Under the pieces are notes generated by a model. It did no database searches. It saw only the letters and a list, made by a program, of their open reading frames with translations, and was not told where the DNA came from. From contig JAKSZP010014506.1 of the NCBI GenBank assembly GCA_022478985.1, positions 1 to 64,000 on the forward strand: DNA of 64,000 nt, in the 5' to 3' direction. This document shows, piece by piece, positions 23,755 to 33,589 of this stretch. The stretch is from Massospora cicadina. Its lineage: Eukaryota; Entomophthoromycota; Entomophthoromycetes; Entomophthorales; Entomophthoraceae. The translations under genes were made by a program, and so were the position numbers. Position 1 is the first letter of the stretch. The number at the start of each line of letters is the position of its first letter.

Positions 23755-25277
23755 ATGTTTGGGTTCCCCCCTCCTTCCGCCCGTAAGTATTCCGCACACA
23801 CCATGATCCCCCCACGGTCAGACATCCTCAGTAACAAGAAATGCATCAATCTGATCAAGCAAACCTATAATTGGGCAGGATTAACTAAAGAGGTCCCAGC
23901 TTGGATCGCTGATTGTGTTATTTGCAATAAAATTAAATTGGATCGCTCCAGAAAGAATGGATTCCTGCACCCTTTACAGCAGGTGGAAGGTCCATGGACC
24001 TCAGTGTCCATAGATTTTATTATTTAATCTCCCCTGTTTTAATGGGTTCACAGCGGTGATGGTAGTGGTGGATCGCTTTACAAAATTTTCCCTTTTTATC
24101 CCTTGTACTTCTGTGATTACATCAGAAGAAACTGCCTGTCTTTTCGTACAACATGTGTTTTCAATATTTGGTCTTCCTCAGGAAATTGTTAGTGGCTGGG
24201 GTACTCAGTTTACCGCGCAGTTTTGGAGTAAACTCCTATCGATTCTAAAGATAACCCCTGTCATTCCACGGCGTATCACCCCAGTCTGATGGTCAGACTG
24301 AGCGGGTTAATCAAGTTCTTGAACAATACCTGCGTTGCTATGCTGCAGCGGCGCAGGATACTTGGGCCGGTGACTTGCCTCTCGCTCAATTTATGTACAA
24401 TAATGGGATCCACACATCTATGGGGTTTTCACCTTATGAAGCAACGTTAAGTTATAACCCATCATTTTTATTCAGAGCATGTTTGCGACCTGAGGTTCAA
24501 GCTGCCACGGATCATACTGCCCATATTCAATTGACTCAGGCTTTAGTGCGGGAACAACTCACTAAAGCTATTGATGACTATAAGTGATTCACATATCGTA
24601 AGCGCCTTCTGAGTCATGACTTTACAGTGGGTTCCTATGTCATGCTTGATACTCATCCTTTGCAAATTCAAACCCCTTCCTGTAAGTTCGCCAGTAAGCG
24701 TTTGGGTCTTCACTTAGTAGAGGAGGTATTGGGTAATGGGGCGTTCCACTTGAAGCTTCCCGCGCATTGGAAGCAGCACCCAGTTTTCCATGTTTCCCAG
24801 CTGTCTTTCAAAGGCATAATTCCCACAAACCTGGGACTGATCATCATTAATAATGGGGAAGAAGCCAAGGTAAAGGCCATCTTGGCATCTCGAAAGTCAC
24901 AACGTTCAGTCCAATATTTTGTGGCCTGGAAAGAATACCCAGCTTACAAAAATAGTTGGGTCAAGGCGTGCAATTGCGCAAATTGCATGGCCCTGGTTGA
25001 AGCTTTCCACGCATCCCACCCTGAGGCTCCCCGCCCTCCTCAGAAGATCGCAACAATTATGGTTATCAAGTTACCTAAAGCACACAAGAACGTGGCTCTG
25101 GTGCAGTTTCCCAGTGGGGCCGTTCCTTTGGAAAAAGGAAAGGGTAATGTAAGTCTTGGGGAATGTCCCTTGGCTCTTGATTGGATCATCTTTCCATTCC
25201 CAAATAAAAAGACACCAAAGAGGATGGTGGTACCTCTCATCACTCAGGGCGATCTCACTCATGTAGTAGATGAGTGA
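23755..25277 (+). pseudogene. Chromovirus pol: integrase and C-terminal chromodomain
   Basis: The integrase zinc domain is partly readable (WIADCVICNKIK near 23910). The core has SIDF (first Asp, near 24010). The second Asp is replaced: VSGWGTQF at 24188-24211, where families have V-S-D-R-G-x-Q-F, so GAC became GGC (24194-24196). The Glu stands in GQTERVNQ (24300-24302) after a frameshift. A GPY-like part follows (GNGAFHLKLPAHWKQHPVFHVSQL). The chromodomain is at about 24858-25020 (VKAILASRKSQRSVQYFVAWKEYP...SWVKACNCANC). In chromoviruses this domain steers insertion to heterochromatin. A polypurine tract and the 3' LTR start lie inside the last part of the frame. Confidence 0.9.
25130..25144 (+). 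other. Polypurine tract of the chromovirus
   Basis: GGAAAAAGGAAAGGG lies three bases before TGTAAGTC, the start of the 3' LTR at 25148. Confidence 0.7.
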
Positions 25278-26521
25278 TGGGTGACAGCCCTTCCACTTCA
25301 GATCCCACCCCCAATACTCACACTCACCTTGGCAGAATTGTTGCGGAGAATTAGTGAAATCTGTGCTGAGATTACCAAAATTAAAATCGGTCAGATCTAA
25401 TTTGGGTGTTAATCTGGCTGATGGCCAAAATTTGAGTGGCTGTAAAAGCATGAAGAATGAGATATTGGTTGGATCACCCAACAGCTCCAATAAAATCACT
25501 AAATCAGTAGAACAAATATCAGGCGCCATCAATGAGGGTTTGAAGCCCTCTGATAGTAATTTGGGCGTTGCGCCCAATGTGCTGCTGTTGACCAAACAAA
25601 TGGTTAAATGACTGAGCGCGGGCGGTTTGGCCACCCTGAACCCATTCCTAACCAAATGGTCCTGTCCCTATACAGGATGGCCTTGAGGAATTCCCATTTC
25701 TCATCAAGCCAAACGCCATCATGCCAATCGTTGGAAACATAGTTGAGCCCTGGTTCAGATGTTTGAGGTCAAACTGACAGAGACTCAGCCCACCGCTGAA
25801 TTTTGCAATGTCAGTTCCAAAAGAATAAACCCGCCCAGTCCTGAACAATTCGCTGGTTAGGTCAGATTTGTGGGACCTAACTCTGTCCTGTCACTACCCA
25901 ATTGACCACTATTTAATCAGTTGCTTGGCACTGAGAAAATTGTTGGTCGATTTTTCTTACTTTCCTTTCCAAATAAAATTTTTTAAAAAAAACCAAATTT
26001 TTATTTCCCTTTCTGACCGTATCCCAGATGACATTTCCCTGGTGGCCTGTCACCCCGCACTCTGGGTGGGCTTTACCAATTCTTTTTGGTCACTATGGCT
26101 CCCTCCATTGCTGATTGGGTCCAGCGAGTCCAATATTTTTGGCTCCACAATCCTGCTCTTATGAACTTCTGGCAGCAGTACATGGGAATCTTATGGCCCT
26201 ATGTCCATCAATGGAAAGAAAGGATCCATCTCCTTGTTGCTTCCAATGAGATGGCCTCACATGCCAAGGATCTCGTCAAAACTATCACAATAAACCCACC
26301 TCCTGCAGCTAGAAACACCGAGTTGGGAACAGGTTCAGTGTGGTTTGTCATCGGGATACTCCTCACCTTGCTGTTGCGTCACCACTTCGTGGTATCACAT
26401 TTCCCGGCTCCATATCAAGTTTTATGGTTGGCAATGCCTCTGGCATTATGGCTTGCTTTTTGGGTGCTCACACATCCTGACTGGCAGGCCGGTCTAAACT
26501 TCTTCTGCCGTTTCCATGACA
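25148..26521 (+). repeat. 3' LTR of the chromovirus
   Basis: 1374 bases, starting TGTAAGTC and ending CATGACA. It contains a truncated copy of the LTR-embedded ORF (26086 onward, 146 shared codons, then a few codons from the flank, stop at 26559). Confidence 0.9.
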
Positions 26522-26965
26522 CCAGTATAGGAGCACAAATATTCTCATCAGACAGTTGAAAAGTTGTGTGCTGATTTTAACTATAAAAACCCCAAATAGT
26601 TCCCTAATAAAATTTGATTCAAATTGATAATAACTTTATTGTTCAACTTTGGTTGTTTAAACATTACTATTAAGAGAAGAGTGCAAGGATTATATATCCT
26701 TAGGTTAGTTTTATAAAAATCTCCACTTGGCTCTGCAAAAAGGGAATAGGGAAAGTGTTCCCACCAGTATCAAAATATCTTCAAGAGGTAGAAGCACCTG
26801 TCTAGCGTTGGACAATACTCTAAAAGTGGCTTTTGGGGATTCAACTTTATTAATAGTCTTCATACTTTTTCCCAGTTCATATTATTAATCAACGTAAGGA
26901 TCCACGAATCTGTGCAGTTGAAATCCAGGGCTGAAAAGTGAGTAACAAAGCCCCAAATCTTAATA
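26522..26965 (+). repeat. 3' LTR of the gag-only element, right half
   Basis: Matches about 15594-16036 (AGTATAGGAGC.CAAATATTCTC and onward). It ends AATCTTAATA, followed by the TSD ACCAG (26966-26970). Confidence 0.88.
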
Positions 26966-26970
26966 ACCAG
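26966..26970 (+). repeat. Right TSD of the gag-only LTR element
   Basis: ACCAG, the partner of 14986-14990. Confidence 0.8.
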
Positions 26971-27299
26971 ATAATTTTAATTTGACAAGCTGACTGATTG
27001 TCAATTTGAGACCACAATAGGAGTTGAGAAGGAGTGAAGCAAATATATTTAAGGTTAAATTAATCCACATCAAAAGGCTACCTCACATGTGATATATAAA
27101 CTACATTTTTGATGAATGTAATCAATTACCCATAAGCATAAGAATGCCATATGATATATCCTTTTGTAAACCAACCGTTAATGATGCAGCCTCAAGTAGC
27201 TCATAACCTCCACACCCCTAATCCACATTAAAGTTTACTCATGATAATTATAAACGAATATGATTAGAATATTCATATTTTGCCACCCTATTTAAGGGC
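26971..27299. other. No gene seen
   Basis: AT-rich flank between the nest and an LTR-like repeat. It holds only short frames. A TATA-like CTATTTAAG near 27288 may be the promoter of the LTR that follows. Confidence 0.4.
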
Positions 27300-27779
27300 T
27301 GTCTTTTTTATTCTAAAGAAATACCTTCTTTTATTTACTTCTATCCGTGTTTTAAGTGTTTTAGTGGCAAATAAAATTTAAGATTAGGTTAAAAGATCCT
27401 CAAGGTTAGGTGTTTGATTAATGCACCTAGGATTGGTCAGCGCAACCAACTCCCAACCTGGATCTATAGTATACCCCACATGGATTTTCCCAGTTAGTGG
27501 AACCAGCGATGGCCAAGTGGGGATTAACTATGAGGGTGGGGAAGCAAGGAGTTGAGCCGCCCAAGAAGGGGAAGAGAACCTCTGGTGCACACTAAGAGGT
27601 TAATCTGCTAGAGTGAAGTTGGACTATATCTGTACTGTGGAGTTGCCTGTAAACCTGTTTTGAAAGTTGCGTCAATGAAGGTAAAAAAGCAAGGGCCAGC
27701 AATCTTCATACTGTTTGGCCTGAAACATTAGTAGAGACCCAAATGTGGCAAATTGCAAAATTTGCAACACGCATATACA
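27300..27779 (+). repeat. LTR-like repeat (probable solo LTR), same family as 55000-55470
   Basis: The right part aligns with about 55380-55470: C.CCAATGAAGGT, AGCAA.GGGCCA, TCTTCATACTG.TTGGCCTG, and an end at TTTGCAACA. Both also carry a G-rich stretch with GCCGCCCA-type blocks upstream. At 55470 a primer-binding site follows; here it does not, so this is probably a solo LTR. The left border is unsure. Confidence 0.55.
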
Positions 27780-28169
27780 GTGATCACTCAGAGAATTTTG
27801 CCAGTTTTCTTATCATGGGCCATGGCCACCTGGATTCTTCCATCATGTATCACCTCCAAAAATTCCAATTCATGTTTTTGTTCAACGTGATGACCGCTAC
27901 ATGGTCCAGCTGAAGCGCCTATTATCTATTCTGTCGAGACCATGGATGGTGTTTGGGGCCTCTGTTTGAGTTTGGGACCGTTTTGTGCTGGATGTATGCT
28001 CAAGCCTCAGATATTAAAATTATGTCAATATGATTAATAGTTTTGATGTGATGCTTTTCCAGCGCATATGTTTAAATGCTAGCCATCCCCCTAGCATTTG
28101 TGGTTGCAATAATCATTGATGGCAACCTGACCCATGAGTATGAGTATTATTTGGGTTATGCAATAAATA
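27780..28169. other. No gene seen
   Basis: Sequence of mixed composition without a readable ORF or repeat. Confidence 0.4.
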
Positions 28170-31100
28170 TCAGAAGAAGAATGGATTTTTAACGATGGGT
28201 ATTGCTGAGGAGGGGTGATGGCTTGGAGGAGGACAGTAGGCGCAGTTTGTCAGTACAAGTAATTTGTTACCCAACATGGAGTACACCATGTACTCTATCT
28301 CCATTCCAATCTCCTTGTCTATTGAGAGGGGAGACAGTTCAGTACAAAATGGGGCCACTGCTTCAGAGAGGGAGAGTGATAAAATTAGCTTCAATTCCAA
28401 ACAATCCACTGTGATCAGCTTGGTGGTAACTGCATATGTGAGTTGGGCTTGGTGTGAGCACGTGGGGGCTTTGCCATTTTTTGGCCACCAAATTTGTTGG
28501 GCTTTCTGAAAGGGAGTTGTTCCTCTGGGGGGCTGATTGTTTTGGCCCTTTTCTGATGCTCTATTAAAAGTTTTTTTTGGCCCTGCTTGCTTACAACGTA
28601 GTTCCTCCTTCTCCTCACATTCCGCCTGGTGATAATGAGCATGCTGGGACACTGAACGCATTTCTTCATCTATCCTGTATGTCTCCAGGTTTGAGTTCAT
28701 GAATGGCTCATTGTCAGCTTTGAGGTGCTTTGCCCTCTCACGTGCCCACGCTTCTTGGTAGCAGCATCCAGCTCCTGCTGCTGGAATTGCATATCTGTGA
28801 TCTCCAAAAAGTTATTTGGGATCAATTCTTGGCTTTGGGGCAAAAAAGACTTTAGGCCTGACTTTGGTGATCCGTTGATAGGGTCATAAATGTAATCATG
28901 GGGTAGTTGCCTTCCTTGTAGTGTCACTGCACCATTTTGTACCCTGTCTGTTAACAAAACCAACATACCTGTTTAGCGTCCTCTTGCTCAACGTAGATCA
29001 CCCTCTAGAGGCCTGGAATATGGATAAACTGGGGAAGAGCTATTTTTTTGTCTCCATCCAGGCCGCGGGGTCATACAGATCCTCTACTGTACAGGTACAA
29101 AAACATATAGCAATATAATTGTAACTGGCTTGTAGAAATTTGCAAACCTTGCCATAGTATGACAGGCTAGTGCAAATTGCATCATGGACATAATTGTGAA
29201 CATGGTAATCATCAAGTTGTGAATAGTCACCCATTTTTGACATCTGATTTGTGTACCAGGTGAGTTTAGTGCACAGGTATGAGTCCTTATACTTTATTCC
29301 TACCTCTAACAGTTATTTTTAGTTGTATTTATTGGTGGAGAAAAATGTTGATATAGCCACGCTCCAGTGCTCAGTGCTGGTCGAAATCACCACTAGTTAA
29401 TATGCTGTTAGCTCCTGTTTTATCGCAACTATCTTATACAATCATTCCTCTTTCATGACTAATTAAAGTGGATGAAAATTTCACCCTTAAGGAAGGATTT
29501 GGGGGCTTGTTGGTCATAGAACCTGCCACTGATAAATTCTCAAATAAAGTCCACATGACTGCCAGTGCCTTTCCATGTCTCCTTATGAGGGGAAGCTGCC
29601 ATGCTATATGATTTTTTTATATGCAAAAGGTGTAGGAGCATCCACTGGTGGTTTCCCTTTGAGGATACAGCTTATTGCTTCATCTAATTTGAATCTTTGG
29701 GTCAAGAAAGCTTGCACTTGGTGCATATAGATACACTCATTTGTGGATAGTGCTGGCCATAGCTGCGTTTATTTTGAGGGCTTTAGCATCCCATTGCTTG
29801 CATTGAGGAGAAGCCAAATCAATACCAGGTAACTGAGCCCTCAGGGCCGCATGCCTCATGTAAATATTGAAGCAGCACTTTAAGGTTAAGGCGCTTTGTT
29901 GGCACCAGTACCATTCAGTGACGCTGTTCCACACATCATCAGTGAACATGAGTGCTGCATCTTCTGGAACCTCCATTTTGCTCCACTGGAAGGCTTCAGC
30001 AGGGTTATACCTCTTCGCTACATAGGGGGTGGCAAGAGAGGGCTCAGGGAATGACTGCGATCAATTTATGAATCTATTTGACCTAAATGCCCATTTTTAG
30101 CCAATCCCATCCAAGTTCAGGGGTCACTACCCTCGCATGGCCGCTACTGCTTGGGGTTAGATCTCATTTTTAATCCATGTGTGGGCTTTTTCAGGGGTGA
30201 ACCCTGCTGCATCCCAGTCCGTTGCTGCAGCCAGAGGGGCATGATCCTGCCAGAAGTTCCAAATTTTCCAAAGTGAAGGAGCGATCATGCAAGGTCTCAT
30301 GAATATTCTTTATTACCCCCAATATGGTTCAATCCTGGACTTGATCTATATGTAGTATTGGCGTGAAGCCAGTACTTCATCTTGGTTAAGTAAAGCCATT
30401 GGCGCTCAAGTTAATAGCTACCTCTTATGATCATTCCTGGACGGCCCCATCCTATAGCTTTTTCCTTCATCCAACCAGCTTGTAGCAAGTTAGATGCTTT
30501 ATTTAGTGGTATCTACATGTATGCCCAGTGCAAGGCTTTGGTGGCCTTAAACCCTGCTTTAATCCATGGTAGCGCCTCATCAGGTAAAAATATTATTGTA
30601 CCAATTGAGAGCAGATTTGGCAGAAAGAGCATGGCGTGTCTAGTCAGGTGCTATCTTAGCGTTATGAAACATTTTAATGTGAGCATTTTATTTCTGAAAG
30701 CAAAAAACTTATGCTCTTGACCAAAACTGCATCCTTTATGTGGATTCCGTCTTGGTGAACTATATGGCAGTGTAGAGGTCAATACCTGCATATAGCTATG
30801 CCTTAGCATCTCTGGACTTTAATCCCTTGCAGACTTCTGGCTATACCGCTTGGTGGTCCACTGGAAGTTTAATCCACTCAAGAGCCTGCTCTATGCGTAT
30901 ATTCAACAATTTGAATGTTAGAGGTAACTAAATTGATATTTTTGTATCAATCCAACATTTCACAGCTCCAGTGGAAATTTTGTTTGAGCGCCATGTTGCA
31001 GCTGTATCAGGGGATATGACTTTCAAAATCCATTGGGTCAACATTGAATATGGGAACTGCAGATTTTCCCATTGCATCACCTCATGTGTGAAGATGCCTC

Positions 31101-31206
31101 TATGGGTCAGCATGTCCTTTTTCATTGGCTTATATTTTACTGATGGGTTCTGGTGTACGCTGTTAGTTTCTTGGGTTGTTTCAATGTAATTGGGATTTTT
31201 AACCAT
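28170..31206 (-). pseudogene. Decayed coding-like region of unknown family
   Basis: The minus strand carries a chain of medium frames with protein-like composition: 31206-30928, 29976-29737, 28966-28697 and 28700-28170. They are separated by short stretches that read through only with stops and shifts. The 28700-28170 frame (176 codons) is rich in charged residues at its N-terminus (AECEEKEELRCKQ). The 29976-29737 frame contains TEWYWCQQSALTLKCCFNIYMRHAALRAQ. I recognise no motif of RT, integrase, transposase or helicase. It may be an old transposon ORF. The plus-strand frames in the same region look like shadows. Confidence 0.35.
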
Positions 31207-31282
31207 TAATTTTATTTTTTGGCAATTGGTTTAGGTTGTCTGAAAAGTCTCAGCTGGATCCCAAACAAACGTACCTCTTTGG

Positions 31283-31620
31283 GGTTTGGACCCAACAAAG
31301 AGTCATCCAAATGATAGGGATGATTTTTTTCAGGGATAATTGCCAACAAATTTCCTCCAGCCATATTGCTAATGGAGGCTCCTAAAACGACTGTTATACA
31401 TTGAGGTTTGGACCTAATAAGGGGTTAGTTAAATGGAGGACTGATTTTTGTTGGGGGCAATTTCAATTAACATCCTCCAGCTTTAATGCTATTGGGGGCT
31501 CCTGAAGTGACTGTAACCTCAAAGGGTTTTAACCCAATATTGGGTTAGTCAAATAAGGGGAATTATTTTTGTCAGTGTCAATTGCTAAAAACATTTCAGT
31601 TACATTAATATGGGATCTCA
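31283..31620 (+). repeat. Three tandem units of about 120 bases
   Basis: Units begin at 31283, 31405 and 31525 with GGTTTGGACCCAA, GGTTTGGACCTAA and GGTTTTAACCCAA. Each continues with GGGTTAGT.AAAT, GATTTTTGT, CAATT and CCTCCAGC..TAATGCTA..GGGGCTCCT (units 1 and 2). Well-kept period, diverged sequence. Not CRISPR: unit length and the lack of distinct spacers exclude it. Confidence 0.75.
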
Positions 31621-31681
31621 CCTAATTTTATTTTTAACTTAAGGCGATTATTTCCCTGCATGAGGAGTAAACCTTTGGGGA

Positions 31682-32077
31682 TTAGCCCCTAGTAGGTAGG
31701 GCTTCCATCATCCCTGAAGAGGGTGGGTGCTCAGTATTGTGGGTACTGGGCCAAGAAAGGACTTTTTGGGGGGTATTGGCCACCAGTATCTTTTCTTTAC
31801 CATGAGTTTCCCATTGGTGGGACTGCCAGCCTCCACCAAAGTGTTGCCTTTTGGTACCCATTGAGGTTGAGTTGCCTTCAGAGGGTTCTGGGCTCATTCT
31901 ACTATTTGTTTCTATTTTTGTCACGTTGATTGTGGCATTGGTGGCTGAGTTTCTTTGGTGTACTTGGGCCTCATCACAAAAATTTTTATAAGTTGCGTTT
32001 GTTTGGTTTACTTGGGCCTCATTGCCAACACTTTTACTAATACTGGTGTATAGTTTCCTACTTGCTAGGTTGCCCAT
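31682..32077 (-). CDS. Hypothetical ORF, 131 codons, Asn/Thr/Ser-rich
   Basis: An open frame with two similar halves near the N-terminus (NEAQVNQTNATYKN and DEAQVHQRNSATNA), low in hydrophobic residues and without a known motif. It lies just upstream, on the same strand, of the decayed coding-like region 31206-28170, so it may be its first ORF. It could also be a chance frame. Confidence 0.3.
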   Translation of the reverse strand: MGNLASRKLYTSISKSVGNEAQVNQTNATYKNFCDEAQVHQRNSATNATINVTKIETNSRMSPEPSEGNSTSMGTKRQHFGGGWQSHQWETHGKEKILVANTPQKVLSWPSTHNTEHPPSSGMMEALPTRG

Positions 32078-33163
32078 TTGGCAGGAGTTTTTGATTTTCT
32101 TATAATGAAGTTACTGTGAGCTGTTGGTTCTATGAGCTAAGCTCTACCAGGAAGGATTCCCTTTTGTAACTGTAGCTGTTAAAAGCTGCATATACTAATC
32201 TATTTATGGCAGTAGGTGTAAACTAAAAAGTACTTTTGCTAAACTATACCAGGCCACTTTTTCTAACAGGTGATACTAACGTGCAAAAGAAAAAAAGTAA
32301 GTTTTTGGTCCAGTATCTGAACAGTAATTTAGTATGTATATTAAAATGGACTGAAAGCGATGGACTTCAATTGTGAGACTAGTATACTGCCAGATAAACT
32401 TAATTCAGTTAATGGCAAAGCAATAGCTTTAAATCAACTTTTGACATGATATATGCTTTATGGCTGAGGGTATGTTCAAAATCCTTGCAAGTATGAGATC
32501 ATAGCATGAAGAGCTTAAATCAATATTTAAACCTACATTTTTGCAAAATTTGACCAATAAAACCAATTAAATCTAATAAAATGTTATTTTAGATGGCAAT
32601 CAGTAATTTATCATAGATTGAACAATAAAAACAATTAAATTTATTAAAAATGAAAAATTGTAGATAGTGATCAGTAATGTAGCATAGCTTGACCAATAAG
32701 ATAACTAAATTTTTAAAATGAGTTATAATTATTTCTGTTAATGAGATACTATATAATATATATACAATAATTTTATTTTTATATAGAAATAGCAAGAATA
32801 TAAAAAAATTATATAGAGGTAGTGATTTTTTATTATAAACTTGGAAAAAAGAAGCACCTTAAAAATTTACCAAAATTTGGGAAAAAAGGAACTGATTTCA
32901 AAAATCAAAGAAAAAAATCCTCTAAGAAGGTACTATTAAGTATGAAATAATCAAGAAATTATGAATACTTAGTAAGATTTTTTAGAAGTTAACGCCATTA
33001 CTAACCTGACTTATAGAATTTTTCTCAAAAATACAAATTAGAACTTAAATAGTTTGGGTCCAAGTATAAAGTATAAGCAAATTGGAATAACAGTTCTGAG
33101 TATATACATCATAAATGGCTATTATAAATCAGCGCAAAATATGGCACTGACTTCAAAAAAGGG
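32078..33163. other. AT-rich, short tandem repeat, no gene
   Basis: Three units of about 70 bases at 32552-32730 start GACCAATAAAA, GAACAATAAAA and GACCAATAAG and contain CAGTAAT.TA.CATAG. The rest is very AT-rich without a supported gene. Confidence 0.55.
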
Positions 33164-33183
33164 TCTATTGTGTATTCATAATT
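33164..33183 (+). repeat. Left TSD of the SINE
   Basis: TCTATTGTGTATTCATAATT; 19 of 20 bases match 33306-33325. Confidence 0.9.
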
Positions 33184-33305
33184 AATTGAGGTGGATTAAC
33201 CTTGGGACACATACCACACCGAGAATTTTTCTAGCCAGTACAGGTTTCAAACTCAAAACCTGCACTTAGGGTGGAAGCAGTTTTACCTGCTCAGCTAACC
33301 ACCAT
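33184..33305 (-). mobile_element. tRNA-derived SINE (122 bp)
   Basis: Read on the minus strand it starts ATGGTGGTTAGCTGAGCAGG, where TAGCTGAGCAGG fits the RNA polymerase III A box (TRGYNNANNNGG). About 35 bases later AGTTTGAAACC fits the B box (GGTTCRANNCC) with two changes. A 20-bp TSD with one mismatch flanks it. The spacing and 5' part recall a tRNA, but the acceptor and anticodon stems do not fold, so it is a retroposed SINE and not a tRNA gene. No poly-A: the 3' end reads CCACCTC. Confidence 0.82.
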
Positions 33306-33325
33306 TCTATTGTTTATTCATAATT
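33306..33325 (+). repeat. Right TSD of the SINE
   Basis: TCTATTGTTTATTCATAATT, partner of 33164-33183. Confidence 0.9.
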
Positions 33326-33589
33326 TTGTTATTTCAAACTTTTTAGTGCCTTTTTTCTAGATTATTTTTTCTCCACAATTTTTCTTGTGATCAGTTAAAT
33401 GGAGTTGGACCCAATCTAACCTTCCAAACGGTTATGAATGGAAGATTGAATATCAAATGTTTATACTCATCTTACTCCAATACCTGATAGTTTTTGAAAG
33501 ATTTAGAGTTTTCAACATACATGTTCTACTATCATATGATCTCTCTATATAAAATTTAACAGTCTGTTTATCTAATTTTATTAAAATTT

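Larger units (their letters stand above)
19308..26521 (+). mobile_element. Chromovirus (Ty3/gypsy with chromodomain), nested in an LTR
   Basis: A 7.2-kb LTR retrotransposon sits inside the 3' LTR of the gag-only element. The uninterrupted LTR reads ACCAGTATAGG (15593-15603), while here ACCAG stands at both insertion borders (19302-19306 and 26521-26525). With TG...CA termini the duplication is CCAG[C/T]. LTRs of about 1.37 kb enclose a membrane-like ORF, then pro, RT, RNase H, integrase and chromodomain in the usual Ty3 order. Frameshifts and stops in pol and a lost catalytic integrase Asp show it is dead. Confidence 0.93.
14991..26965 (+). mobile_element. Gag-only LTR retrotransposon, split by a chromovirus
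   Basis: The 5' LTR (14991-16036, 1046 bases) and the 3' LTR (18706-19306 plus 26522-26965, 1045 bases together) match along their length once the inner element is removed. The 5-bp TSD ACCAG flanks the whole. A likely primer-binding site (16038 onward) follows the 5' LTR, and a polypurine tract (18694-18705) precedes the 3' LTR. The internal part is only about 2.7 kb and encodes a gag remnant but no protease, RT or integrase. It would have to use enzymes from another element, like terminal-repeat-with-gag elements. Confidence 0.88.

Noticed and set aside
14991..26965. A single large LTR element from 15 to 27 kb
   Set aside because: The inner part has its own LTRs, TSD and PPT, and removing it restores a continuous 1045-base LTR. 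Two nested elements explain the data.
33184..33305. A true tRNA gene
   Set aside because: A and B boxes are present, but the acceptor and anticodon stems do not pair, and a 20-bp TSD flanks the unit. It is a SINE.
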